In this document: positions 24,908 to 33,430 of the stretch, in pieces
Numbering within the stretch: position 1 is the stretch's first letter
Layout of the letters: each line of letters begins with the position of its first letter
Virus record (IMG/VR): IMGVR_UViG_3300005056_000001
Span: 188,001 to 252,000 of that record
DNA length: 64,000 bases
Reading direction: 5' to 3' (one strand)
Source: a virus
Notes under the pieces: model-generated
What the model saw: the letters and a program-made list of their open reading frames with translations, nothing else
Database searches by the model: none
Told to the model about the DNA's origin: nothing
Program-made: the position numbers and the translations under genes

Positions 24908-25845
24908 ATTGTTGGGTATTGAATGATTGTTAATGAAGTCATTTCCTTGGTGAAATCAAGGGTTCCTAGGTCTATTTTGGTGCCACTAATATTTAACCTC
25001 CTGAGCATTTCCATTTTTCGCATCGTACTTGGGAGGTCTGCAATGGGCGAACCCTGAATATCCAACTCCTCCAACTTCTTTAGCTTGCCAATAGACTTGG
25101 GGAGTTCGGCTATATTGTTGTGATTGAGCCAAAGTTTTTTGAGTCTTCGTAGGTCTCCAATTGTCTTGGGGACGTCCTTGATATTGTTGTAACCCAAGCC
25201 CAACAGCCTTAATTTTTTAAGGCTTCCGATACTTGGCGGCAACGACTTTAGATTGTTGTTTATCATAAAAAACTCCTCCAAGTTAACTAGCATGCCAATT
25301 CCTGTCGGGATATTATTAATCGAATTTTTGTTGATATAGAGCTCCTTTAGGGAGGTTAGGCCGCCAACATAACGACTCAGTGATGTTAGCCTGTTTTTGT
25401 TCAAAATAAGCACCTCAAGATTTGCAAGTTTTCGGATCGTTGTTGGTAGTGTGGCCAATGAATTATTCTGAAGCTCCAAGGACTTTAGATTTGTTAGATC
25501 ACCAATAGAACTTGGCAACTCCTTGAGTCCACAACCCGTGACGGTTAGCGTGCGCAACATTTTCAACAGCCCCAATTGGTCGGGGAGTCTGTCAATCTTG
25601 GTGTCTCTAATAACAATGTGCTCGTCTAAAAACAGCCCTTTAAGGTCGTGTTTTAAGATTTTTAGCATAGGGGCGAACTCGACCTTTAATTCTGCCTCTA
25701 TACCCAAAGAAAGCTCTGTGTCAAGCCTGAATGCCGATATAATGTTGAGCCGTTCGCCTGTCTTGATTAGGTTATACGCATTCTTGCGTTCTTTATTACG
25801 CTTTTTTTCATCCTCGGGGTTTGTTGCCTCTGTTATTCTACGCAT
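24904..25845 (-). CDS. LRR protein with Alt-like N-terminal peptide, 313 aa
   Basis: It starts MRRITEATNPEDEKKR, then a helical segment (about 20-85) shared with the other LRR proteins, then about nine LRRs (about 95-300) such as LKELPSSIGDLTNLKSLELQ and LRRLKKLWLNHNNI. There is no secretion signal. It sits in the late operon between another LRR gene and the metalloprotease and is translationally coupled to the latter. The ITE at residues 4-6 fits the Ile-X-Glu rule of the T4 prohead protease, suggesting entry into the capsid. Confidence 0.88.
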   Translation of the reverse strand: MRRITEATNPEDEKKRNKERKNAYNLIKTGERLNIISAFRLDTELSLGIEAELKVEFAPMLKILKHDLKGLFLDEHIVIRDTKIDRLPDQLGLLKMLRTLTVTGCGLKELPSSIGDLTNLKSLELQNNSLATLPTTIRKLANLEVLILNKNRLTSLSRYVGGLTSLKELYINKNSINNIPTGIGMLVNLEEFFMINNNLKSLPPSIGSLKKLRLLGLGYNNIKDVPKTIGDLRRLKKLWLNHNNIAELPKSIGKLKKLEELDIQGSPIADLPSTMRKMEMLRRLNISGTKIDLGTLDFTKEMTSLTIIQYPTI

Positions 25846-25864
25846 AATTGTTTTTTTGTATGTA

Positions 25865-26569
25865 TCATATAACCGTTATCCCTCGCATATCGTTCCTAAA
25901 GAATTTGCCTACCTTTACAGGGTGTTCCCAAGGATTATCCTTGATAGACAATACGCCAAGACCCTGTAACTTGACAAGGTCGTTTGGGAGGTTTGTTATT
26001 TGATTGTTGCCGAGTCTTAGTGTCTCAAGATTGGTCATATCGCCAATATATGACGGGATCTTGGTCAAGTGATTATAGCCCATATCCAAGGATTTTAGAC
26101 TATCCATCTTTGACAATACCTTTGGAATGATTTTAAAGTCATTCTCGTCAAGATATAATGTGCGGAGCCTTGTCAGGTTTTCGATTGTTTTTGGAAGACT
26201 TGACAATTTATTTTGTGACAGTCCTAGGAAATCCAAATTTTCCAAGTCGCCTATTTCCTTTGGGAGTTCGAAAATGCCGTTGGCTTCCAATTGAAGTTCT
26301 CTTAGGTTTGTCAACATTCCAATTTCTTTTGGGACTGTGCCGATTCCGTCGCCTGTTAGGTCAATACTGTCTGCCATAAACAAACCAAGCAGGTCTGTCT
26401 CCATTGAAGTAAGGAAATATGAAAATATATCCTCTAGCTCTGCAATGTACCCAAGCCCTACCGACTCATCAAATGCGATTGCTGTTTCTATGCTGTCTTG
26501 ATCACCCGACAATAATTGTGCCTTAACAAAATTAATATTGTCGGACTTACTTTCTACTATACGTTTCAT
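25865..26569 (-). CDS. LRR protein with Alt-like N-terminal peptide, 234 aa
   Basis: It starts MKRIVESKSDNINFVKAQLL, with IVE at positions 4-6, then the shared helical domain (LLSGDQDSIETAIAFDES), then about six LRRs (residues about 75-215, for example LTNLRELQLEANGI). It begins three bases after the stop of the gp6-like baseplate gene, so it is part of the same late transcript. Its function is probably protein binding, and its delivery in the virion is an inference. Confidence 0.88.
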   Translation of the reverse strand: MKRIVESKSDNINFVKAQLLSGDQDSIETAIAFDESVGLGYIAELEDIFSYFLTSMETDLLGLFMADSIDLTGDGIGTVPKEIGMLTNLRELQLEANGIFELPKEIGDLENLDFLGLSQNKLSSLPKTIENLTRLRTLYLDENDFKIIPKVLSKMDSLKSLDMGYNHLTKIPSYIGDMTNLETLRLGNNQITNLPNDLVKLQGLGVLSIKDNPWEHPVKVGKFFRNDMRGITVI

Positions 26570-26571
26570 GA

Positions 26572-28248
26572 TTATAATTGTTCAAACACTCCATTCTTTT
26601 GGGCAAATACCATAACAGAATCGTTCAGTGTTGTTAGTGTGTTGTTGTTAAAAAGTGCAATAGGTCTCAATATAGGAATTTCTCCGTTATTAACCGCAAT
26701 ACTATTCAAAGAATTTAGACCAAGGTTAGGATTCTTTCCGACAGGAACCTCTTTTCGGACACGTTGTACAATACGGGATGTTCCGCTAGAGGTTACCTCG
26801 TTCACGAAATAGTACCCGTTCGATTTTGCCAACTCGTTGTCTTCCGAAAATATGTTGACCTGCACGGATTTAATTTCGTTCATGTTGTAGATCCCGTTTT
26901 CGATATCCGAATTCACAATAATATTATCAAACTTCATGTCCCTGCTTTTGAATGTTGCCTTTAACATCAATTCGGATACAATGTCTCGGATCTCGTTTAG
27001 TACTTGGGCGTCATCATCAAAATCACCCCTGACATAGATTAGCATGGAATACCTTTTTAACACAGGATTTTCCATTATAATTTCGGATGTCGGAAATTGT
27101 CTCTTGGAGTTGTTAATCATACTTTTGATGGCATCCTTTTGGGGCAATGTCAGGGAAAACCTAGTCTCGGACATATTCAAGTAATCACGGCTGTTCAAAA
27201 AGTTTAGACTCGGCAATGCCAACACATGCATGATTAGATCATTGTTCTTGTCTGACCAAACAGACACATGAGACAATATACTAAGACGGCTAAGATATGC
27301 CTGTAGGTTTTCGGGTCTAACAAACGTGAATGCCCTTGACGAATGTCCGATTAAGTTTCGGGTTACCTCGGGATGTTCTCCGTTTGAGGCCAAAATTAGT
27401 CCTGTGGAGCGTGTGATTATAAAGTCTGTGAGCTCGTCACCGTTCGAGTTGGTGAATCCTTCCACGATTGTAAATTTATCCCCACGACTCAATATTCCCA
27501 ACTCGCCATTGGTGACCATATATTCGACCTCGACAACATCGCCGTGTTTTAATTCAACCCCGTGTGTGGTGTCGCCAAAAATAATATCCAACTGACTTTG
27601 CCATCCATTCTCCGTAATGTACACCTCGTCGCCTTGTGCCATGTCCTCAATACTGTCTGTTTTTGACCACAGGACATTGTTTACCTTTACCTTGACAGAA
27701 TAATGTTCGATATATTCCTCGTCTTCCAATCGGATTGTAAATAGTGTGGTGTCTTCGCTCGTGGCATCAATCACAAAAGATTGATTTTTTAGAATCCCTT
27801 GTATTATTGGCAGCTCAATGGTGTTGTTACTGAGCGAGTATTTCTTTTCGGTGTCGATGTTTACGGTATAAACAAGACTGTTTGTTGTGCAAGTAAGCGT
27901 GGCGGTCGGAGAAACATACAAAAAACTACCAACTGCAAACGACTCGTTCTTTCGGAGCTTCACGGTACCACGGGCCGAAATTGGTCGTGTTGCCTCGTGT
28001 CCTGATATCGAGGCCAAGCCCCTTATTGAGGTCGGCTTTGTGACGGTCTGTGGTGCCAATTGTCTATGTGACTGTGCTTGGTATAACAAGGACAGGTTTA
28101 GCTGATCCTGAAGCACATCAAGAACGATTTTATAAAGCCTTGCCTGTGCAGAATCACGCATCCCCAATGTCTTGGCAATAAACTCATTTACCTGAGTTCT
28201 CATGCGATTCATTCTGATCGAAGATTGGTCGAAGATTTTTAGTGCCAT
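26572..28248 (-). CDS. gp6/J-like baseplate wedge protein, 558 aa
   Basis: A large beta-rich virion protein. Residues of about 275-320 (EVTRNLIGHSSRAFTFVRPE followed by NLQAYLSRLS) and the later region with repeated alpha/beta units (YSMLIYVRGDFDDDAQ, LNEIRDIVSELMLKATFKSR) resemble baseplate J/gp6 proteins, which dimerise to form the wedge ring around the hub. It heads a minus-strand operon preceded by the GTACATA motif. The following genes encode LRR proteins and a metalloprotease rather than tail genes. Confidence 0.7.
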   Translation of the reverse strand: MALKIFDQSSIRMNRMRTQVNEFIAKTLGMRDSAQARLYKIVLDVLQDQLNLSLLYQAQSHRQLAPQTVTKPTSIRGLASISGHEATRPISARGTVKLRKNESFAVGSFLYVSPTATLTCTTNSLVYTVNIDTEKKYSLSNNTIELPIIQGILKNQSFVIDATSEDTTLFTIRLEDEEYIEHYSVKVKVNNVLWSKTDSIEDMAQGDEVYITENGWQSQLDIIFGDTTHGVELKHGDVVEVEYMVTNGELGILSRGDKFTIVEGFTNSNGDELTDFIITRSTGLILASNGEHPEVTRNLIGHSSRAFTFVRPENLQAYLSRLSILSHVSVWSDKNNDLIMHVLALPSLNFLNSRDYLNMSETRFSLTLPQKDAIKSMINNSKRQFPTSEIIMENPVLKRYSMLIYVRGDFDDDAQVLNEIRDIVSELMLKATFKSRDMKFDNIIVNSDIENGIYNMNEIKSVQVNIFSEDNELAKSNGYYFVNEVTSSGTSRIVQRVRKEVPVGKNPNLGLNSLNSIAVNNGEIPILRPIALFNNNTLTTLNDSVMVFAQKNGVFEQL

Positions 28249-28669
28249 TGTATTTTTATTATATGTACTGTTTTTTTTGAAAAAACGGAAAATGTATGAA
28301 TTATTGGCGTTTTAATACAAAAAAGTGCCATTTGCTACCCCAATAAAAAACGTCAAAAAGCCTAATAACAGCTATGGTGGTCTAGCCCTGTGTTTGTCGA
28401 ATGTTCAGGAAAATAAAAAAGCCCATATTTCCCAAGAAAAAACACCCACTTTTGCAAAAAATGGCGAAATCGTCCTCTTTTTGCCCTAAAAATTAGACTT
28501 TTTCGATATTCGAGGCCTATTTTTTCATTTGAGTTTTTTGGGTTAAATTTATTACCACTCTGTAACCCTTTATATATCGAATGTATGCGATTTTTTATAA
28601 TGTGAATATTTTGGCTGTCTACTAGTAAAACAATAATAACTTTAATTTAATAACAAAATCAACAAAAAC
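28249..28669. promoter_or_regulatory. Divergent promoter region, copy 1 (421 bp)
   Basis: There is no gene here. The region separates the minus-strand gp6-like gene from the plus-strand DNase gene and matches 62155-62574 in length (421 versus 420 bp) and in several blocks. One is GCCTAATAACAGCTAT, 11 nt, CCTGTGTTTGTCG (28360-28399). Another is the block GTCTACTA with a following AATAA-rich stretch just before the plus-strand start. The TGTAACCCTTT at about 28560 appears inverted in copy 2. Confidence 0.7.
28262..28268 (-). promoter_or_regulatory. GTACATA motif before the gp6-like gene
   Basis: On the minus strand GTACATATAATAAAAATACA leads to the ATG, with 13 nt between heptamer and start. 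Confidence 0.6.
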
Positions 28670-29515
28670 ATGTACAAAATAATCAGTATTTTGATGTTAT
28701 TTTCAACAACCTGTCTTGGACAAATCAAGATAGGAACTTTCAATATTCAAGTATTTGGTGCCAAGAAAAGCTCTAATATAACTGTGCTTGATAGTATCTG
28801 TTCAGTGATATCCCGATACGATATATTGGCAATACAAGAAGTAAAGGATATTAGCGGAAAAACAATCACAATACTTAGACATGCCCTCAATGAAAATGGA
28901 CTTGGCAACCATGCAATAATGAGCAGTCCACGTTCGGGACTCCAAGAAAGTGATGTGCATTATAGGGAGCAATACCTATACATATACGACACCACCACAA
29001 TCAATGTCGTGGAGGTGGTCGATTGCGAACACTCAGACAAAACACTTCAATGGGGACTAATGTCGGACACGGCATCCGAAATAAAAAGAGAGCCGTTCAT
29101 AGGACTATTCAAGGTAAAGAAGACAGGATTGTTGCTCACACTCTTTAATATACACACAAGCCCGTCTGTGGCAAACGAGGATGTCACTGCCATGCTAAAA
29201 AATATATCAATCATTTGCGACCAAGGCAGATCCCCACATTTTAAGAACTTTATTGTCTTGGGCGACTTTAATGCAAGTTGCTCCTACATGTCTAAAACCG
29301 AAATAGAAAAACTCAAAAAGGAATTCCCGTTCTTGATATGGGTTATTGACAATGATAGCGACAGCTCTGTATCAAGCAAAGATTGTGCATATGACCGAAT
29401 ATTAATATCGGCCCACCTGTCTAATCTTGTTATTGATCATGGGGTGGACAAACGCTCTGTGACAAAAAGCGTGTCTGATCACTATCCTGTTTTTATGATT
29501 TTGGAAGAAAATTAG
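28670..29515 (+). CDS. Secreted DNase I-like (EEP superfamily) nuclease, 281 aa
   Basis: The signal peptide is MYKIISILMLFSTTCLGQ. The mature protein has the endonuclease/exonuclease/phosphatase core: IGTFNIQVFG near the start, the metal-binding Glu in ILAIQEVKD, Asp and Asn in IVLGDFNAS, and the C-terminal SDHYPV with the catalytic His. Related secreted proteins in bacteria are mostly DNases. In this phage it would act in the periplasm or outside the cell, for example on incoming DNA or extracellular DNA. It is probably acquired from a host and is read divergently from the gp6-like operon. Confidence 0.85.
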   Translation: MYKIISILMLFSTTCLGQIKIGTFNIQVFGAKKSSNITVLDSICSVISRYDILAIQEVKDISGKTITILRHALNENGLGNHAIMSSPRSGLQESDVHYREQYLYIYDTTTINVVEVVDCEHSDKTLQWGLMSDTASEIKREPFIGLFKVKKTGLLLTLFNIHTSPSVANEDVTAMLKNISIICDQGRSPHFKNFIVLGDFNASCSYMSKTEIEKLKKEFPFLIWVIDNDSDSSVSSKDCAYDRILISAHLSNLVIDHGVDKRSVTKSVSDHYPVFMILEEN

Positions 29516-29569
29516 AGAATATATTTGGTTTGTCGTATTTAATTTGCGATATTGTAAAAAATAACAATT

Positions 29570-29749
29570 ATGAAAGACAGAAACAAAGACAAGACAAAGT
29601 TCGAATACGGGGACATACTACACGACCGAAAATTTAACACATGTTTTAAATATGCGAGGAAGTATTTATTGGCTATTACCTATAACTTTACGGGTCGATA
29701 TACATTGGCAACGGAGGAGCAGAAAGGCACTTGTGTTATGGAGGGGTGA
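29570..29749 (+). CDS. Small basic hypothetical protein, 59 aa
   Basis: ATG at 29570, preceded by AAAAAATAACAATT, opens 59 codons to TGA: MKDRNKDKTKFEYGDILHDR and so on, with a basic C-terminal half. No family is recognised. It is accepted because it fills a gap in the plus-strand gene series and has the usual A-rich start context. Confidence 0.5.
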   Translation: MKDRNKDKTKFEYGDILHDRKFNTCFKYARKYLLAITYNFTGRYTLATEEQKGTCVMEG

Positions 29750-29772
29750 TTAGGGGCGTGTTGTTTACTATA

Positions 29773-29779
29773 GTACATA
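29773..29779 (+). promoter_or_regulatory. GTACATA motif upstream of a small gene
   Basis: AGTACATATATCATTGATG lies 43 nt before the ATG at 29823. The spacing is longer than at virion genes, so this may be a chance match or a weaker site. Confidence 0.25.
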
Positions 29780-29822
29780 TATCATTGATGAATAAGCTTA
29801 CAGTACCTATATAAACACGACC

Positions 29823-30170
29823 ATGGAAAGACAACTAACACAGGAGACATTAACGTTTCTGAAAACTATGTATGACAACACTAACGCAAAAGACGCTGCT
29901 CAAAGAGTGTTGACACGACTACTAGAGGGCGAAGATTGGAAAGGAACTTCATATATCCATTTTGCTAAATACGGTCTATCCGTAACCGAGAATGTTGACC
30001 ATTCGATCTATGTTGATGATAATCAAATTGTCTTTATGAGTAAGTACAGCTCTATAACTATTGATCATTCCGATATTCTTAGAATAAGAACAGGAGAATA
30101 TACAATACAGATCATAACAACAAATGGCTCAACGATATCTTTCCAAGAAAAAGGCAGGATTAAACAATAA
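29823..30170 (+). CDS. Hypothetical protein, 115 aa
   Basis: A soluble protein with a helical N-terminal half and a strand-rich C-terminal half (ILRIRTGEYTIQIITTNGST). It ends two bases from the convergent minus-strand gene. No family is recognised. Confidence 0.7.
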   Translation: MERQLTQETLTFLKTMYDNTNAKDAAQRVLTRLLEGEDWKGTSYIHFAKYGLSVTENVDHSIYVDDNQIVFMSKYSSITIDHSDILRIRTGEYTIQIITTNGSTISFQEKGRIKQ

Positions 30171-30172
30171 TC

Positions 30173-30556
30173 CTAGTACCTAAAAATACCACGTCCTTTA
30201 GTGTATAACAAATCTACCTTGGTATTATCACAGTCACAACCATAAGATTCAGTCCAATACGGTTTACGTTTTGGACTGAATTTATATTCCTCTTTTGGTA
30301 AAATTTTAATCTGCTCAGAATAAAATATGTTGACCTCTTCACATTTAATATAGGCACAAACTCTTTTTGTTGCCCCATTGAATATTTTAAGTGCGGTTTT
30401 CTTGCCGTTCCTTAGCACACAATCTGTCAACACAAGCGTAACATGGTCGGGGTCATAGAAACACACTGTTTTATGTTTCATGTCCTCCACACGCCATTTG
30501 GCGTAGTGCTGACCTCCGTTTTCTTTCCCTAGGTGGAATCTTATTTTGTATGGCAT
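30173..30556 (-). CDS. Hypothetical protein, 127 aa, downstream of DNA polymerase
   Basis: A basic protein with a late cysteine cluster (YGCDCDN) and no recognised domain. It begins five bases after the polymerase stop and is co-transcribed with it. It does not contain polymerase motifs B or C, so it is not the missing polymerase half. Confidence 0.7.
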   Translation of the reverse strand: MPYKIRFHLGKENGGQHYAKWRVEDMKHKTVCFYDPDHVTLVLTDCVLRNGKKTALKIFNGATKRVCAYIKCEEVNIFYSEQIKILPKEEYKFSPKRKPYWTESYGCDCDNTKVDLLYTKGRGIFRY

Positions 30557-30561
30557 TGTGG

Positions 30562-32475
30562 TTATTTATTCTTCCCTTCGGCCTCCATTTCTTTAATCGC
30601 CTGCACAATGGCGGGTGTATAAAATTGGAGCAAATTTTGACTTAAATCTTTTGCATGATATCGACCATCAATCTGTCGTGTCCAAATCGTTTTTAGGGCA
30701 CCGTCTTTTGATCCGTCGTAAACATTCCTATTGAATGATATCCTGTGACCCGCCTTAAATGCGGCCTCTAGCTCCTTGTCGTTGCAGTTTACACCAAGCA
30801 GAATTTCTTTTGAGCAGCCAAGTGCCTTTCCTGAATTGGGATATTGGGCCTTCATGTCCAAGAACACACCAAATAGAATTTTGTGTAGCCTTGGAGGAAC
30901 CACATAACCACCCTCAAATGGTTTTATTTTTTTTGATGGTGCCTGTATGGACTTGTAGAACCTTCGCTTTTCGCCTATTACATTGCTTGTGTAATAATAT
31001 CCGACCTTGGTGGTCACATTTCTTTTTCGACCCATTAACATGGCATCCTCGTCGTTGTTGTCTTCGATATCCTCTTCTTCGTCCTCTTCTTTTCCGTATC
31101 CATCAAACGACGAGGCCGTCACCAATCCTTGTTCGTTCCAAAAGTAATCATGAAACACGGCAGCCGATTTTCGGGTGATATAGAATGCATCAGACACAGA
31201 CACTTTCGAGCTGTAACTAGATATTAGAATTTGATTCAGAAACAGTTTAGAGAGATGTATCAACATCAATGTGATTGTGTCAATACTGCCATAGAAAAAG
31301 AATGTCTCGGTGTCTCCTGTAATTAAATCTTGAAATTTCCCGTCAAAGGAAACCTTTCCGACCCCCAAAAACTCCTTGGAAATAACGTCCAATTTGAGGG
31401 ACTTCGAGTCTCTTTTCCTAGAAAACTTCTCGGTGATTACCATATAGTCCAACTCTAGTCGATGGGCAGGCTTAAAGTTTAGTGGTTTATCCGATCCAAA
31501 CTTGGCAACCATGGCATCAGACAGAATAGCCGTAGAACGTACAACACTTTCTGTCGGACTTGCCATGGCCCTAAGATGTTTTCTTTTGGGTATCGACTTG
31601 ATACGACCTGTCTTGTATATCGAACTTTGTTGTTTTGATGGGTGTAGTACTTTATAGGCAAGGCTGTTTGTGTTTGAGGTCTCGTTCATTTCCCATTCTA
31701 GTTTGATTGCCCTGTTGTGCAGATACAAACTATCAAAGGTCTCGTTGTTCCACCAAATCGTGCTGTGTAATGCCTTTGCCTGTCCCTTAAAAAATCCTGC
31801 CAATAACCTGTACTCGGTCGGGAACCAATATATTCTTATTTGTGGAGGGTTTTCTAGACTGAGCCCCAAGTCCTTTAGCACAGAAAACCTAAGCTTCTTG
31901 GCCTTTATATCATCTTCTTTGTCCTTGGGAAGTTCTTTTTCGGGAATCTTAAGTAGCGGGTCATTGATATCAGAGAATAGATGTGCCCCAATTCTTGCCT
32001 CGATCTTCTTGTGTAGTTTTTCTTCTGCTCCTACTCTCCAATTCTCGTCTTTTTCGACACTCCTGTATTCGTCTTCTAGGGCATATACCACAGTATCAAG
32101 ATTGGACGATGTTATTGTTATTAAATTAACGGGTGCCTCTGAATCTGCTGCTTCAGGGAATGGCGCAGTTATTTTGGTAATGTCAACCTCGATATCACAT
32201 GCAAAAACATTAGGAATATTGTATGCAAATATTAAGTCCTGTTCTTTTTGTGTAAGCGTGAAAAGAAACTGCCTTAGTTCATACTGTCCAAACTTTGACA
32301 CATTATCCGTAATCTTTATGGCCTTTTCGCCATCCCATGTATCCACATCACCATTCACATCTTTTTTATACTTCCAAAACTTAACATCCTTTTTTTCAAG
32401 AATGCTGATTTGACCGTCGGTATCAATATAAGAAATATCAACCCGATTGAGTCCTTGGATTACGTTTACAATCAT
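30562..32475 (-). CDS. Family B DNA polymerase, N-terminal part (exonuclease and palm motif A)
   Basis: The 637-aa product has the 3'-5' exonuclease motifs in order: Exo I FACDIEVD (about 90), Exo II WWNNETFDSLYL (about 240) and Exo III FFYGSIDTI (about 393). It continues to polymerase motif A, FLDMKAQYPNS (about 545, with GGYVVPP before it). It stops about 90 residues later, before motif B (KxxxNSxYG) and motif C (DTDS), which hold the second catalytic Asp. T4 gp43 is about 900 aa. So this is either one half of a split polymerase whose C-terminal gene lies elsewhere, or a truncated gene. Split polymerases are known in some T4-like phages. Confidence 0.8.
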   Translation of the reverse strand: MIVNVIQGLNRVDISYIDTDGQISILEKKDVKFWKYKKDVNGDVDTWDGEKAIKITDNVSKFGQYELRQFLFTLTQKEQDLIFAYNIPNVFACDIEVDITKITAPFPEAADSEAPVNLITITSSNLDTVVYALEDEYRSVEKDENWRVGAEEKLHKKIEARIGAHLFSDINDPLLKIPEKELPKDKEDDIKAKKLRFSVLKDLGLSLENPPQIRIYWFPTEYRLLAGFFKGQAKALHSTIWWNNETFDSLYLHNRAIKLEWEMNETSNTNSLAYKVLHPSKQQSSIYKTGRIKSIPKRKHLRAMASPTESVVRSTAILSDAMVAKFGSDKPLNFKPAHRLELDYMVITEKFSRKRDSKSLKLDVISKEFLGVGKVSFDGKFQDLITGDTETFFFYGSIDTITLMLIHLSKLFLNQILISSYSSKVSVSDAFYITRKSAAVFHDYFWNEQGLVTASSFDGYGKEEDEEEDIEDNNDEDAMLMGRKRNVTTKVGYYYTSNVIGEKRRFYKSIQAPSKKIKPFEGGYVVPPRLHKILFGVFLDMKAQYPNSGKALGCSKEILLGVNCNDKELEAAFKAGHRISFNRNVYDGSKDGALKTIWTRQIDGRYHAKDLSQNLLQFYTPAIVQAIKEMEAEGKNK

Positions 32476-32545
32476 ATGTGCCTAATTAACTTTTTGAATA
32501 ATGGTATAAATGTACGAAATCCAAACCGAAAAACTTAGCAGAACA

Positions 32546-32842
32546 CTATTTTATTGATTTATATTTTTCATAGTCTGTTTCGATGCCCGTATTAAACACA
32601 TCGACTCTGTCTGAAATATTTTTAACTATTCCCAAGTCATTGATTGTATATTTGTCTTTAATATTACCCTCTCCATCTGTTCGGGTAAATATACACACAC
32701 TGTTCTCTTCGTCGAAATCTAACGTATGGAATTTATTAATATCTTTATAGTAAAATCGACCGTTAATGTCATCGACAGGGTTAATGTCGTCCCAATATCC
32801 CTTTGTGAATTTCAACTCCTCAATATCTTCTTTTGTAATCAT
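32546..32842 (-). CDS. Hypothetical protein, 98 aa
   Basis: I place the start at 32842 (MITKEDIEELKFTKGYWD), preceded on the coding strand by AATAATTATG. The frame is open 63 bases further upstream but with unlike composition. The protein is small and acidic, with no recognised family, and lies upstream of the polymerase on the same strand. Confidence 0.65.
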   Translation of the reverse strand: MITKEDIEELKFTKGYWDDINPVDDINGRFYYKDINKFHTLDFDEENSVCIFTRTDGEGNIKDKYTINDLGIVKNISDRVDVFNTGIETDYEKYKSIK

Positions 32843-32960
32843 AATTATTTTTTGGGTTATTGTGATATGTCCTGATAATGGACAGTGTTTTAATATGCGT
32901 CTCAATTAAAACGTAAAAATTCAATGTTTGCCTGTATCGCCCAACAAGGATTATACAATT

Positions 32961-33353
32961 CTAGACCAATGGGTACTCCACCAAGATTTCATACCAAGAT
33001 TTCATTGTGAATTCGTTTATCATCTTGCTCTTGTCCGAATCCTTAAAATGTGTAATATCAACAATTTGATGCTTACCAATAGTATCATAACCGCCAATTA
33101 TATTATACATCTCGGCATTGGAACCCCAATGAGTAGGATTCATTCGGCCGTCAATAACCTCAAACAAGACCGACAGTTTATCAATTGCACCCCTGTATGT
33201 AAATGTGCTCAATATTTCATTGTACCTGTAATGTATGCTCTTGATGCCATCACAAATGAATATATACTCCTTATTATTATCGACCTCTTGGGGATACCAA
33301 GTGATACCCGTTCTTTTTGAGTTGCATTTGAAAAAATTTTGCAATGTTGCCAT
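32961..33353 (-). CDS. Hypothetical protein, 130 aa
   Basis: The start at 33353 gives MATLQNFFKCNSKRTG. It is a soluble protein with no recognised motif. Its upstream region is shared with the divergent plus-strand gene at 33431. Confidence 0.65.
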   Translation of the reverse strand: MATLQNFFKCNSKRTGITWYPQEVDNNKEYIFICDGIKSIHYRYNEILSTFTYRGAIDKLSVLFEVIDGRMNPTHWGSNAEMYNIIGGYDTIGKHQIVDITHFKDSDKSKMINEFTMKSWYEILVEYPLV

Positions 33354-33398
33354 GACTGTTTTATTATGTGATGAATATATAGGATATGTAGCAAATAG

Positions 33399-33405
33399 GT
33401 ACATA
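33399..33405 (+). promoter_or_regulatory. GTACATA motif before a virion-like gene
   Basis: GTACATAGGTAAAACGCAAA lies 25 nt before the ATG at 33431. Confidence 0.45.
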
Positions 33406-33430
33406 GGTAAAACGCAAAATATCCTTATTT

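Noticed and set aside
31670-32413. 247-codon plus-strand frame
   Set aside because: It is antisense to the DNA polymerase exonuclease domain and is rich in Ser, Leu and Cys, as is typical of a shadow frame.
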